Origin: Planctomycetota bacterium
GTDB taxonomy: Bacteria > Planctomycetota > MHYJ01 > WSZJ01 > JACPWG01
NCBI GenBank assembly: GCA_016197205.1
Contig: JACPWG010000060.1
Location: 1 to 64,000, forward strand
Direction: 5' to 3'
Length of the DNA: 64,000 nt
Positions 51,266 to 60,763 of this stretch are shown one piece after another. Each line of letters begins with the position of its first letter. Positions within the stretch are counted from its first letter, which is position 1. The notes below the pieces were generated by a model. It had not been told where the DNA came from. It was given only the letters and a program-made list of their open reading frames with translations, and did not search any database. A program made the position numbers and the translations under genes.

Positions 51266-53479
51266 TTACTCTGCGAAAGCTGTGGTTCCGTTGTTCCTTG
51301 GCCGCAACGCCGCCGCGTCGCGTTTTGGGATTTGGGATTTGGGACTTGAGATTTTCGCCCCGCGATACAGCCCCAGCGCCCAAAGCGGGAAGTACTTCGC
51401 GTACAGGTGATACCGGAGGTAGAAGACGCGCGGGAAACCCGTCCCCGTGAACTCGTCCTCGTCCCAGCCGCCGTCCGGCCGTTGATGCCGGGTCAGGAAC
51501 CGCACGCCGCGTTCGACCGCGGGGTCGTCCCAAACCCCCGCCCGCAGGAATGCGAGGAGCCCCCACGCGGTCTGCGACGGCGTGCTCTTGCCCATGCCCG
51601 CGCAGCGCCGATCCGCATAGCTGTGGCAGGACTCTCCCCAGCCGCCGTCGAGGTTCTGGCAGCCCCGCAGCCAGTCCAGGGCCTTCTGGATATACGGCGC
51701 GGACATGTCCTCGCCGATCGACCGCAGCCCGGAAATTGCGCTCCAGGTGCCGTAGACGTAGTTCACGCCCCAGCGCCCGTACCATGCCCCGTTTTCCTCC
51801 TGCTCGTCCAGGATGAAGTCCACGGCGCGGCGCGCGGGCGGGAAGGAGGCGTCGTAGCCCATGCGTCCGAGGATGTCGAGCGCGCGGCCGGTCACGTCCA
51901 CGGTCGGCGGGTCGAGGAGCGCGCCGTGGTCGGCGAACGGGATCTGGTTCAGGAGGAGCTTGGTGTTGTCGATGTCGAACGCGCCCCAGCCGCCGTTCGT
52001 GGACTGCATCGCGAGGAGCCACGCGAGCCCCCGGCGCATGGCGTCGACCCGCCGCGCGTCATCGGGCAGCCGCGTCTGCCACAGGGCCATGAGCACCATG
52101 GACGTGTCGTCGGTGTCGGGGTAGACCTCGTTCTCGAATTGGAAGTACCACCCGCCGGGCTCGATCCCGGGCGCCTTGTGCGACCAGTCCCCGGGCCGCG
52201 AGCACTGCCGCGCGACGAGCCACTCGGCGCCTCGGGTGATCGCCGGATGCTCGGCCGGCAGCCCGGCGTCGAGGAGGGCGTTCATCGCCAGCGGCGTGTC
52301 CCAGACCGGCGAATGGCACGGCTGGAGGTACATCGAGTCCCCCTCGTGGACCTCCAGCTCTTCGATTTCCTTGAACGCCTTCGCAACGAGCGGGTGGTCC
52401 ATCGGGTAGCCGAGACAGCGAAGGGCAAGGACGGAGTTCGCCATCGCCGGGTAGATCGCCCCGAGCCCGCCGGTCCCCGTCATCCGCTCCAGCATCCACC
52501 GGTGCGCGCGCTCCACCGCCGCGTCCCGCAGGGGCTTCACGTGGAACCGCTCGTACACTTTGAGGAGCGTGTCGACGTTCAGGAAGAAGTTCCGCCAGGT
52601 CCAGAACGAGGCGTCCTTGCGCAAGCCCCAGCGGAATCGGCCGCGTGGGCGTTCGAGCAACTCGTCCAGGCCCAGTTCCGGCGGGACTTCCTTGAGGGGG
52701 CGCTTCGCGAAGATGATGAGAAGCGGGGTGAGCACCGTGCGCGTCCAATACGACACGTCGCGAAGATTGAAGTAGAACCAATCCGGGCAGAAGACGACCT
52801 CCGGCGGCATCGTCGGGACGCCGCGCCAGTCGAATTGTCCGAACAGCGCGAGGGTGATCTTCGTGAAGACGTTCACGCCCGTGAGCCCGCCGCGGGCGAG
52901 GACCGCTTCGCGCGCGCGCACGAGGGCGGGGTGGTCCTTGGAGTAGCCGGCGAGCTTGAGCGCGAAGTAGGCCTTCACGGTCGCGCTGATGTCGACGGGG
53001 CCGCCGTGGTAGATCGGCCAGCCGCCGTCGGCCATCTGCTTTTGGAGCAGGAAGCGCGCGCCTTTGGCCTGCTTCTCCGCGTCCACGATCCCGAGGAGGT
53101 AGCGGAGCATGATGTACTCGGAGGTGAGCGTGGAGTCGGCCTGGCACTGCTCGAACCACCAGCCGTCCGGGTGCTGGGTGCGGAGGAGGTAGTCGCGCGC
53201 GCCTTCCACCGCGCGGTCCACGTCGCGATCCAGGGACGGCGCGGGTCCGGCGGGGTGCGGGGACTGGGGCTGTGCGTGCGCCTCTTGCGGCGCGCCGCCT
53301 CGGCGCTGCGAGCCGAGACCGGGAGGCGCGACGGCGTCTTGGGCGGGCGAGGAGGGGTGGACCGACGACCCGGCGAGCTTCGTAAGCGAATGGGTGAGGA
53401 TGCGGACCAGCTTGCGTGCGCCGTCGCGGGCCTCGGCGCGGAGCCAGTGGTCGATCGGCGGGGTGATGAAGCACTCCAT
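51266..53479 (-). CDS. shc: Squalene-hopene cyclase
   Basis: 737 residues. The catalytic DxDD motif is YPDTDDTS near residue 453. Many QW repeats (QHPDGWWFEQ, QSTNGGWGAFD, QEENGAWYGRWG, QNLDGGWGES, QRPDGGWDEDEF) mark the alpha/alpha barrels, and the WGLLAFLRAG and HLYAKYFPLWALG segments are typical. It cyclises squalene to hopene at the membrane. The start MECFITPPIDHWL has AGAGG upstream; an N-terminal extension of about 90 residues, Pro/Gln-rich, precedes the enzyme. The last 25 residues (SPKSQIPKRDAAALRPRNN...) are read from repeat sequence, not from the family. Confidence 0.93.
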   Translation of the reverse strand: MECFITPPIDHWLRAEARDGARKLVRILTHSLTKLAGSSVHPSSPAQDAVAPPGLGSQRRGGAPQEAHAQPQSPHPAGPAPSLDRDVDRAVEGARDYLLRTQHPDGWWFEQCQADSTLTSEYIMLRYLLGIVDAEKQAKGARFLLQKQMADGGWPIYHGGPVDISATVKAYFALKLAGYSKDHPALVRAREAVLARGGLTGVNVFTKITLALFGQFDWRGVPTMPPEVVFCPDWFYFNLRDVSYWTRTVLTPLLIIFAKRPLKEVPPELGLDELLERPRGRFRWGLRKDASFWTWRNFFLNVDTLLKVYERFHVKPLRDAAVERAHRWMLERMTGTGGLGAIYPAMANSVLALRCLGYPMDHPLVAKAFKEIEELEVHEGDSMYLQPCHSPVWDTPLAMNALLDAGLPAEHPAITRGAEWLVARQCSRPGDWSHKAPGIEPGGWYFQFENEVYPDTDDTSMVLMALWQTRLPDDARRVDAMRRGLAWLLAMQSTNGGWGAFDIDNTKLLLNQIPFADHGALLDPPTVDVTGRALDILGRMGYDASFPPARRAVDFILDEQEENGAWYGRWGVNYVYGTWSAISGLRSIGEDMSAPYIQKALDWLRGCQNLDGGWGESCHSYADRRCAGMGKSTPSQTAWGLLAFLRAGVWDDPAVERGVRFLTRHQRPDGGWDEDEFTGTGFPRVFYLRYHLYAKYFPLWALGLYRGAKISSPKSQIPKRDAAALRPRNNGTTAFAE

Positions 53480-53525
53480 GCCAACCTCTTCTCGCTTGAA
53501 ATTTTGCTCGGTTTCGAAGCGGATC

Positions 53526-53554
53526 AAGATAACAGCGTGGGCGTCGGGTGTCAA
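53526..53554 (-). promoter_or_regulatory. Predicted promoter of the shc-hpnG unit
   Basis: On the minus strand a perfect TTGACA (53554-53549) and TATCTT (53531-53526) are separated by 17 bases, about 47 bases before the shc start. Confidence 0.6.
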
Positions 53555-53749
53555 CCACTCTTTTTTTGTGCGCCGCAACATGTTGTGAGCTTTAGTCTTG
53601 CGTTCTGGAGCGTGAAATCCTTGCCCCGCCGGCCCATTCCGCGGAAGATGGTAGCCTGCGGAAGGGCGTCCTTCGCGTACGTAACGCGGTTTTGAACCCT
53701 GGCGTCATTTGCATTGCGGCTTCAGGCCGCTTTAAAGTAGGGAGCTTCC

Positions 53750-54202
53750 ATGACGTTTTGCCGTCTCTCGGTGTTTCCGCTGGTGCTGCTCGCCATCGTT
53801 GCCGGCTCGGGGTGTACCTTGCTACGGAAAAAGAGCGCGGAGCCGGCCACGGGCGGCGGCGGCCGGCCGGCCGTCGCGCCGGCGCCCGCCGCCGCCGATG
53901 CGCCGACCGTGCCGACCGCTGCTGCACAGGCCGCGGCTGCCCCCTCCACTCCCCTCATGAATGACGAGCCTCGCGTGGTGCGACTCCTGGTCCCGGACAT
54001 GGAGGACCTGTGCTGCGCGGAGCGAGTGGAAGAGATCCTGGCCGGGGTCCCGGGCGTGCGGTCCGCGCGAGTGGACTTCCCCTCCCGCGTCGCCGTCGTG
54101 ATCTACGCCCCCGACCGCACGCCGCCGGAGCGGCTGCTCGAGGCCCTGCGAAAAGAAAAATGGGATGCGTCGGCGATCGGGGGCACGGGCGGGAAGAAAT
54201 AG
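53750..54202 (+). CDS. Lipoprotein with heavy-metal-associated-like domain
   Basis: 150 residues. The signal peptide ends in the lipobox AGSGC (Cys22 lipidated), then an Ala/Pro-rich spacer of about 45 residues. A ferredoxin-like HMA fold follows: VVRLLVPDMEDLCCAERVEE, ILAGVPGVRSARVDFPSRVA, VVIYAPDRTPPERLLEALRK. The two cysteines are adjacent (CC) instead of the C-x2-C of true metal-binding HMA domains, so metal affinity may differ. GGGAG lies upstream of the ATG. It is followed after 9 bp by the giant TPR gene, so it is probably co-transcribed and membrane-located with it. Confidence 0.7.
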   Translation: MTFCRLSVFPLVLLAIVAGSGCTLLRKKSAEPATGGGGRPAVAPAPAAADAPTVPTAAAQAAAAPSTPLMNDEPRVVRLLVPDMEDLCCAERVEEILAGVPGVRSARVDFPSRVAVVIYAPDRTPPERLLEALRKEKWDASAIGGTGGKK

Positions 54203-54211
54203 GAGCCCGCC

Positions 54212-57200
54212 ATGCCGCCCATCGAGGACGAGACCCGCGCGGACTGCGGCCCACCCGCCTCCCCCGCTACGGTTCCGTGCGGCCCCCCAGGCCCCGCCGA
54301 CCTGACGGTTCGCCTCGAGTCCCCCTCGCCGGTCGCTGCGCCGCCCCCCCTGCTCCCTGCGCCCGCGGCGGTCGCCGCTTCCGCCCCCTGCGATACCCTC
54401 CCCGCCCGGCAGTTCGGCGCGCTCGCCGTCCGCCTCGGTCTCGCCCGCGCCGCCGACGTCGCGCGCGCACGGCACGAGCAGGCACGGCGCGCGAGCGCGG
54501 GAAAATCTGCGCCGCGGCTCGGCGACCTCCTGGTCGAGCTGGGCGCCATGTCCGCCTCCGCCGTGCAGAAGGTGCTCGCGGCGCAGCGCGCGGACGGCAC
54601 GGAGCCCAGCCCCTCGCTCCCCGCGGGTTCGTCCGCCGGCGCGCCCCCGCACGAGGGCGCGTGGCGGCGCTCCCCGGCAACCATCGCAGGCGCGGTTGTG
54701 GTCGCGGCCCTGTTGGGCTGGACGGGGTTGCGCGCTTGGCGCGGGCATGTGGAGCGGCTACACGCTCTCGCGGCCGAGCAAGCACGGGCCGCGGCCGACC
54801 GGGCGCGGGAACGCGCACAGTTCGAGCGGACACGCCTCGCCGAGGAGGCGCGTCTCGCCCTGCGGGCGCTGGCGCGAAAGGGCCTCGAGGGGATCTACCT
54901 CGCCCGGCAGGCGCGGGGAACCGGAACCGCGGCCGAGTCGGAGGCCGCCCGCGGCGCGGCGGCGGGCGACCTCGCGGCGGTCAGGGCTTCCGCGCGGCGG
55001 GCGGAAGACCTGGACCCCGATTCCCCCGAGCCGCACTACCTGGTCGGGCGACTCTCGAGGGCGCTCTTGCATTTCGACGACGCCCTCGCGGAGGAGGACC
55101 GGGCGCTCGCGAAGTCCCCGTCCTACGCCCCGAGCCTTTACGAGCGCGCCATTCTGCTCTGCGTGCGGTATACGATGCGCGTGTCCGCGCTCCGGGAGCA
55201 CTGGCTTCGGCGCGAGGGGGAAAGGCTGACCTCGGCGGGCCTGCTCGCTCGGGGCGGGCTTCCTCGTGGGGCCTTGAATCCGCTCCCTGCGGACGATGCC
55301 CTCGCCGCCGCGGACGAGCGGGCGGTCCAGATCTCGCGCTCCATCCGCGAGGACCTGGAGGCCCTGGTCCGGGCGGCCGGCGATGCGGAGACCGGCGGTG
55401 CTGCCACGCCCACACCCACGCCGCAGCCCGGGTCCGGCGGCGCGGTTGTCACGCGCGCGATGCTGCGGTGCGCGCGCGGGCTCTACCTCGCCCACGTGTC
55501 GACCCGGGACGAGGACCGGCGCGCGGCGTGGGAGCTCCTGGAGGCGGCCGTCGCAGCCGACCCGACGCTCCTCGAGGCCTACGACGGCCTGGCGCGCGTG
55601 GAGCTGGGCTACGGCAAACACCGTAGCGCCGTCGCCGCCTACGCGCGGGGGCTCGAAGTCGACCGGGGGTACGTCCCGTACCTCATCGCCCGGGCCCGCC
55701 TCTGGGCGTCGGGCGCGCGCGACGAGGCGGTCCTCGGGTCCCCGAGGGAAGAGTGCCGGCGGAATGCGGAGGCGGATTATTCGAAGGCGCTCGAGGTCGA
55801 CCCCGCCTGCGCGGAGGCGTGGGAAGGTCGGGGCGGGCTCTTCCTCAACCGGGGCCTCCGCCTGTCCGGTCGCGGCGAGGACCCGACCGAGTGGTACGCG
55901 CGGGCGGAGCACGATCTTGGGCGCGCGCTCGAGCTGGATCCCGCGTCCGCGGGCGGCTGGATCGCCCGGGGCACGCTCCGGCTGAACGCGAGCGAGGCCC
56001 GGGAGGCGCGCGGGGAGGACCCGCGGGAGTCGTATGCCGGCGCGGAGGCGGACTTCACGAAAGCGGTCGTGCTGGACCCGGAGTCGGCGGAGGCCTGGGC
56101 GCGCCGCGGCGGGCTGCGCTCGAACTGGGCGTTGGAGGAGCACTTTCACGGGCGGTCCCCGGAGGACCTCGCCGCGCGCGCGGTGGAGGACTACGGCAAC
56201 GCGTTGCGTCTCGACCCTTCCGCCTCGGAGGCGTGGATGGGGCGCGGGATGCTGCACGTCAACCGCGGGACGTGGAAGCTCCTGCGGGGAAAGGACCCCG
56301 GGCCGGATTTTTCGCAGGCCGCCGCGGACCTGGGAAAGGCCGTGGAGTTGGAGCCGGCGCTCGCGAGAGGGTGGGTGAACCTCGGGAACCTGCGCATGAA
56401 CTGGGGGCAGTCGAAGGTCATGCGCGGGCAGGACCCGCGCGAACTCTTCGAGAAGGCCGAGCGGGACTACGGTCGCGCGCTCGAACTGCAGGCGGAGGAC
56501 GCGGACGCGTGGATGCGTCGCGGCTCGCTGCGAGCGGCCCTTGCGCGAGCGCTGTCGGAGCGCGGCCTGCCGTTGGGGGACCTCGAGGAGCGCGCGGCCG
56601 CGGACCTCACCAAGGCCGTCGAGCTGAACCCGAGCGCGGGCGAGGCGTGGCAGCGTCGGGGCGAGCTGGCCGCGAGCCGCGGCGGACGCGCGGCGGAGGC
56701 GGGGGACAGGGCCGGTGCAGGGGCGGAAGAAGGGGGCGAGGCGTTCGAGACTTTCTATAAGGCTGCCGAAGCGGACTACGGGCGCGCGCTCGAGCGGAAC
56801 CCGCGTTCTGCCGAGGCCTGGAGCCGTCGCGGGGCGCTGTACCACGCGTGGGGCTTCCAGACGCTGGAACGCGGCGGCGATCCCACCGGCCTCTTTGCGG
56901 AGGGGGAGGCGGACCTGACGCGTGCGCTGGCGATCGACCCCTCTCGCGGAGACGCGTTGCTGGCGCGCGGCGACCTGCGTCGGGAGCGAGCGGTCTACCG
57001 GCGCACGCACGGGGAGGACGGAGCGGAGGAGCTAACCCGCGCCCTCGCCGATCTGGACGAGGCCGTGCGTCTCAACCCGGGGAACGCGGAGGCGCGCATG
57101 CGACGCGGCTTCGTGCAGCAGGCCGCGGAGCGCTGGGCGGAAGCCGTGAAGGACCTGGAAACCGCGCTCTGGATCCATCCGGCCCTTAGCTCCCGGATCG

Positions 57201-57724
57201 AGCAAAGGCTCGCCGAGTGCCGCCTGCGCGCGCGCGGCCGCGCCGGCGCCGACGGCGGTGGCGCGGGCCCGGAAGCGGGCGCGGGCGGGGAGGCCTGGCG
57301 CACGGCCTTTGAGCGTGGCGCGGCCGCGATCAACGCCGGGGACTACGCGGCGGCCGGCCCCGCGTTCGAGGAAGGGCTGCTGGCGCGGGACGTCGCACTC
57401 AGGTCTTTACCTGATGCGGAGCGGGAACGCGCCGCCGCCGAGCCGGCCGCGCGCGAGGCGGTCCTGCTCGCCCACTACAACCTGGCGTGCGTCCTCTCCC
57501 TGCGCAGCGCCGGGAAGCAGTCCCCGGTCGCCGCGCCGGTCGCCGTGGCCGCCGCCCTGGCCGCCTCGCTCCGGGACGAGGCCTTCGAGCACTTGCGGGA
57601 GGCCGTGCGGCTCGGCTGGACGGACGCCCAGCACCTCCGGGACGACGCCGACCTCGCGCCGCTCCACGCGGATCCGCGCTGGGCGGCGCTGGTCGAATCG
57701 GTCGCGGGCGGGAAGAAGGATTGA
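54212..57724 (+). CDS. Giant TPR membrane protein
   Basis: 1170 residues. An Ala/Pro-rich start is followed by a helical domain (QFGALAVRLGLARAADVARA, LGDLLVELGAMSASAVQKVL) also seen at the starts of the kinase-like proteins at 38296 and 60764. One membrane helix follows (TIAGAVVVAALLGWTGLRAW, about 155-175), then a coiled region. About a dozen degenerate TPR units follow, recognisable as YxxAExDxxKAxELDPxSAEAWxxRGxLRxxW (for example residues about 520-900). The C-terminal segment LRDEAFEHLREAVRLGWTDAQHLRDDADLAPL is a common TPR-protein ending. It probably scaffolds a membrane complex. GGAG precedes the ATG. Confidence 0.8.
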   Translation: MPPIEDETRADCGPPASPATVPCGPPGPADLTVRLESPSPVAAPPPLLPAPAAVAASAPCDTLPARQFGALAVRLGLARAADVARARHEQARRASAGKSAPRLGDLLVELGAMSASAVQKVLAAQRADGTEPSPSLPAGSSAGAPPHEGAWRRSPATIAGAVVVAALLGWTGLRAWRGHVERLHALAAEQARAAADRARERAQFERTRLAEEARLALRALARKGLEGIYLARQARGTGTAAESEAARGAAAGDLAAVRASARRAEDLDPDSPEPHYLVGRLSRALLHFDDALAEEDRALAKSPSYAPSLYERAILLCVRYTMRVSALREHWLRREGERLTSAGLLARGGLPRGALNPLPADDALAAADERAVQISRSIREDLEALVRAAGDAETGGAATPTPTPQPGSGGAVVTRAMLRCARGLYLAHVSTRDEDRRAAWELLEAAVAADPTLLEAYDGLARVELGYGKHRSAVAAYARGLEVDRGYVPYLIARARLWASGARDEAVLGSPREECRRNAEADYSKALEVDPACAEAWEGRGGLFLNRGLRLSGRGEDPTEWYARAEHDLGRALELDPASAGGWIARGTLRLNASEAREARGEDPRESYAGAEADFTKAVVLDPESAEAWARRGGLRSNWALEEHFHGRSPEDLAARAVEDYGNALRLDPSASEAWMGRGMLHVNRGTWKLLRGKDPGPDFSQAAADLGKAVELEPALARGWVNLGNLRMNWGQSKVMRGQDPRELFEKAERDYGRALELQAEDADAWMRRGSLRAALARALSERGLPLGDLEERAAADLTKAVELNPSAGEAWQRRGELAASRGGRAAEAGDRAGAGAEEGGEAFETFYKAAEADYGRALERNPRSAEAWSRRGALYHAWGFQTLERGGDPTGLFAEGEADLTRALAIDPSRGDALLARGDLRRERAVYRRTHGEDGAEELTRALADLDEAVRLNPGNAEARMRRGFVQQAAERWAEAVKDLETALWIHPALSSRIEQRLAECRLRARGRAGADGGGAGPEAGAGGEAWRTAFERGAAAINAGDYAAAGPAFEEGLLARDVALRSLPDAERERAAAEPAAREAVLLAHYNLACVLSLRSAGKQSPVAAPVAVAAALAASLRDEAFEHLREAVRLGWTDAQHLRDDADLAPLHADPRWAALVESVAGGKKD

Positions 57725-57768
57725 GGCGGGGTGGTGGCCGTCGGGCGCTCAACCAGACGGCTACATGC

Positions 57769-57881
57769 TTCTACTGTGCGAGTTTCCCGGTAGGGCCCAA
57801 GTAGAAGCGGCTTCCAGCCGCTTCCGGATGCGGCAGGATGCCGCCTCTACTTGGCTCGTCGCGCGATCTCGCACAGTAGAA
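57769..57881. repeat. Nested inverted repeat (cruciform-type) element
   Basis: Outer arms TTCTACTGTGCGAG (57769-57782) and CTCGCACAGTAGAA (57868-57881) are perfect inverted copies. Inside, CCAAGTAGAAGCGGC near 57798 is mirrored by GCCGCCTCTACTTGG near 57840 with one mismatch or gap, and AAGCGGCTTCCAGCCGCTTC forms its own small hairpin. It has the layout of a palindromic dispersed element with no gene. Confidence 0.7.
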
Positions 57882-58024
57882 ATACGGAAAGATGCGCACG
57901 TTTCCAGCGGCACGGCCTTGTACGGCCGCCGCCACAGAAGACCCACGCCCTTGGGACGCGCGGTCGCGCCCCGCAGGCCGTATCAGTGGGGACGGCGGCG
58001 CTCTCGCACACGAACGCGAACCAT

Positions 58025-58753
58025 CTACCGTGCGAACTCGGGTTTGAGCACGAACCGTGGAGGAGTCACGCATTCGCAAATCAAGGGGCAGTCCGTAGGC
58101 ACGGGTGAGTACTGCTCGGCCAGTCGCATAGCTGCCTCCGCGCTTCTCACCAAATGCGACGGAACAGGTCGCTCCCGAGCTTGGGCGAGGAGCTCGTAGC
58201 CGTCTTGAAGCAGCGAACGCAGATCAAGTCTGCGCAGAGAATATCGATTCCAGCGCATGGCTACTCGAACCGGATCGTTGATCGAATAAGCGCTCTCCGT
58301 GTAGATCGCATCCGCATCGCCCGCATTGGGCTGTAAGCTCACCCTCTGCCCCTTCCCATCGACGCGAATTGTGAAATGAGCACCCCAGGCGTCCCGTGAT
58401 GGATTGAGCAGTCGGGCCCTGCCGTCGCGGCGGACGACTCCTTTCCGACCCCTCTTCGTGTTGCAATACCAACAAGCCAAGAAACAGTTCTCGTACTCGT
58501 TTCGCAGGTGAGCGTGGTCTGGCGTGCCCTTCAGAAAGTAATGCTCGACCGTTTCCAGGGGGCCTGTTCCCACCCCAACCCGCCCCAAGTCCACCTCGTG
58601 TACGAGACAGAACGGACAAATGAAGCTGAATTCCCACCGAAGGCAGGGGCGAAACTTCCGATAGCCGAGGCGTCCCGACCTCGCTTTCGGACGGTGCATC
58701 CGGCGGGTCGGAACCCTCGGAGGTCGAAGGACAGGCGGCAACAAGAGCATCAT
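58025..58753 (-). CDS. HNH endonuclease-type protein
   Basis: 242 residues. A zinc-site pattern CPFC (about 45-48) and CWYCNTKRG (about 94-102) surrounds VEHYFLKGTPDHAHLRNEYENCFLAC, which supplies His and Asn residues as in HNH nucleases. The C-terminal half (AIYTESAYSINDPVRVAMRWNR...) is helical and unrecognised. HNH proteins cut DNA in restriction, defence or mobile contexts. ATGA overlap with the upstream TPR gene shows they work together. GC content is visibly lower than in the housekeeping genes, a sign of acquisition. Confidence 0.7.
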   Translation of the reverse strand: MMLLLPPVLRPPRVPTRRMHRPKARSGRLGYRKFRPCLRWEFSFICPFCLVHEVDLGRVGVGTGPLETVEHYFLKGTPDHAHLRNEYENCFLACWYCNTKRGRKGVVRRDGRARLLNPSRDAWGAHFTIRVDGKGQRVSLQPNAGDADAIYTESAYSINDPVRVAMRWNRYSLRRLDLRSLLQDGYELLAQARERPVPSHLVRSAEAAMRLAEQYSPVPTDCPLICECVTPPRFVLKPEFAR

Positions 58754-60291
58754 GGCCGGTGTTCACAATCCCTATCGGGCTCCAGAAGCGTCCGCAGGCG
58801 GCGAAGAGCGGAAAGGCCCTGACGAAGAGGATCGGCGACCTGACGGGCAAAGCGCCGGCGGACGAACGCCGCGCGGCGAGTCTCCCCTTTCCGAAGTCTG
58901 TCGCGAAGCGTTCCCAATCGTCGTGCGACAGTGGACTTGTCGTCCGTCGCCTCCAGGGCCTTTTCGGCCTCTTCGATGTCCGAACATAGACGGGCTAGCG
59001 ACGCATCCTGCTTCCAGCCTCGAGCAACTTGTTCCCAGCAGGGGAGTCCCTCCGCGAGCTCGAAGTCCTCGACCTCTCGAATGCGCACAAGATGCCTCGG
59101 CTCCACCAGCATCGACGTGTCCGCGGTGAGATACCTCTCCGCCACGCCCGACAGAAAGAAGTTACCGAGCCTGTCCGCATCCGCCGCCGCCGAAAGCAGT
59201 ACTTGACGCGCCTCCCGCGTGCGGCTGAGATGGAGCAAACACCGGCCTCGCTGCAAGCGTGCGATGACTCGCACGCGGGCATACTTCGCACTCTCGGCCA
59301 GCCGCTCGGCCTCCTCAAAGTTCTGCACACAGAGTTCGATTTGACGAGCCGCGCTTTCGGAGGGTTTCTCCCGACGACCCATACCGAGCTCAGCATGAAT
59401 CAACCCTCCCGCCCCTTTCGTGTAGAGGCAGAGCGCTTCCCCCTTGACCATGCCAAGAGCACGAAATCTATTCAGCGCATGCTCGAAGTGCGTCCGGGCT
59501 TCACGCTGTTCGCCTCGCACCAGACATAGGAAGCCTTTGTGCTTTTCGTCATAGGGGACGTTGAGGGATTGTTTCCGTTGACCGGGTCGAATCTTCACCT
59601 CCGACTCGGCTCTCTCTCTGAACCACGCGTTGAGAGCCGGGTCCCCGGTGGACATCTCGATCAGCTCGCACCAGTTCGCCGTTCGAAAATGGAATAGGCT
59701 TTCGAGTTCAAGTTCCGCGGATCGCTCGCAATGGGCGGGCGCCAACAGTCGCGCGGCTCGATTCTGCTCGCTCAGGGCGAGACTGTGCGCGCCCTCGTAG
59801 CGGAAGATGTTGCTCTTCTCCTTGAGATAGGCGGCTTGCACGACCGCGGACGCGGCGGCAAAGTGCGCCGGCTCCGGCTTCAGCACGCTTCGCGCTTCGG
59901 ATAGCTGTCCAACGTTTCGGTAGAGGAAGGACAGGGTGGTGCGGGTTCGAAGGACCCGATCGGCATGCGGAATGCCCTCCTCCCCCCGAAGCCGGGCCAA
60001 AACCTCCAGCAGGCGCTCCTGGATCTTCGCGCAGTCTTCGTGACGACCTCGCCAATACGCCGCTCTTCCCGCGAGGCACAACACCGCAATACCCCGATCC
60101 AAAGGCGAGAGGGGCAGGCTTCTCCTCGTGCCGACCGCAGTGTCCAAAACTCGCAGCCCGTGGTCGGCCACGAGCTCATAGGCACTCTGGTCCGCCGGTT
60201 CGAAGAAGGCTTGCTCGCACGCCTTCAGGGCTTCCGGGTGCAGTGCGTCTCCGGTCCTCAGCAGTTCGAATTCTCGTTCGCCTGATGCCAT
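58750..60291 (-). CDS. TPR-like helical protein, partner of the HNH nuclease
   Basis: 513 residues, all helical by eye, with TPR-like units: HEDCAKIQERLLEVLARLRG, LSFLYRNVGQLSEARSVLKP, EQREARTHFEHALNRFRALG, ARQIELCVQNFEEAERLAES, LLHLSRTREARQVLLSAAAD. No catalytic motif is seen. TPR-rich proteins act as sensors or scaffolds; encoded directly before an HNH nuclease with a 4-bp overlap, this one may control or target the nuclease. The C-terminus (LRKGETRRAAFVRRRFARQV) is basic and could touch nucleic acid. It lies divergent from the kinase gene at 60764. Composition is less GC-rich than in the neighbours. Confidence 0.6.
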   Translation of the reverse strand: MASGEREFELLRTGDALHPEALKACEQAFFEPADQSAYELVADHGLRVLDTAVGTRRSLPLSPLDRGIAVLCLAGRAAYWRGRHEDCAKIQERLLEVLARLRGEEGIPHADRVLRTRTTLSFLYRNVGQLSEARSVLKPEPAHFAAASAVVQAAYLKEKSNIFRYEGAHSLALSEQNRAARLLAPAHCERSAELELESLFHFRTANWCELIEMSTGDPALNAWFRERAESEVKIRPGQRKQSLNVPYDEKHKGFLCLVRGEQREARTHFEHALNRFRALGMVKGEALCLYTKGAGGLIHAELGMGRREKPSESAARQIELCVQNFEEAERLAESAKYARVRVIARLQRGRCLLHLSRTREARQVLLSAAADADRLGNFFLSGVAERYLTADTSMLVEPRHLVRIREVEDFELAEGLPCWEQVARGWKQDASLARLCSDIEEAEKALEATDDKSTVARRLGTLRDRLRKGETRRAAFVRRRFARQVADPLRQGLSALRRLRTLLEPDRDCEHRP

Positions 60292-60763
60292 GTTCTGAAG
60301 GTCCTCGCGGACCGAGTGGGAGGGAACCTGGGACTCACGAACGAAAATCGCCCGCCACTCCCCGAGTGGGTGAGGACTCGAAGCTTCGAGGCGTCCTCAA
60401 TGGTTATATCGCGAGGCTTTTGCGGCAGTCAAGGGAAACTGCCGGCAGCCCAGAGAGGCGGTCCCCTTGGCGAAAGAGGGGACGGCCGGCGCGGGCGTTG
60501 TGCCGGAGGAGTGTTCCCGTTTGTCTCATTTGTCGTCGGGCCGCCCTTCTTCTTGCGCTTCGACCTCCGCTCAGGCTAGAATCCAGGCGGGTCGGACGCC
60601 TCGGCTGCGTCGCGGGGTCCTCCGTGGATCGGCCGTGCCGGCCTCCCCGCCTCTACCCCTGGCCGGAGAGAGAGCGGCCTGGGTAGACGGACTGCTCCGC
60701 GGGGCCGCTCGGCGCGGGCCGGCGGCGTAGTCGGCATTGTTTTGCGGCTCGGCCGCGTGAGGC
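60292..60763. other. Divergent intergenic region before the kinase gene
   Basis: No gene is seen. It carries the predicted promoter at 60553-60582 and should also hold the promoter of the TPR-HNH pair, which I cannot place with confidence. Confidence 0.4.
60553..60582 (+). promoter_or_regulatory. Possible promoter of the kinase-FGE gene
   Basis: TTGCGC (60553-60558) and TAGAAT (60577-60582) are separated by 18 bases. It lies about 180 bp before the start codon, so the leader would be long. Confidence 0.35.
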
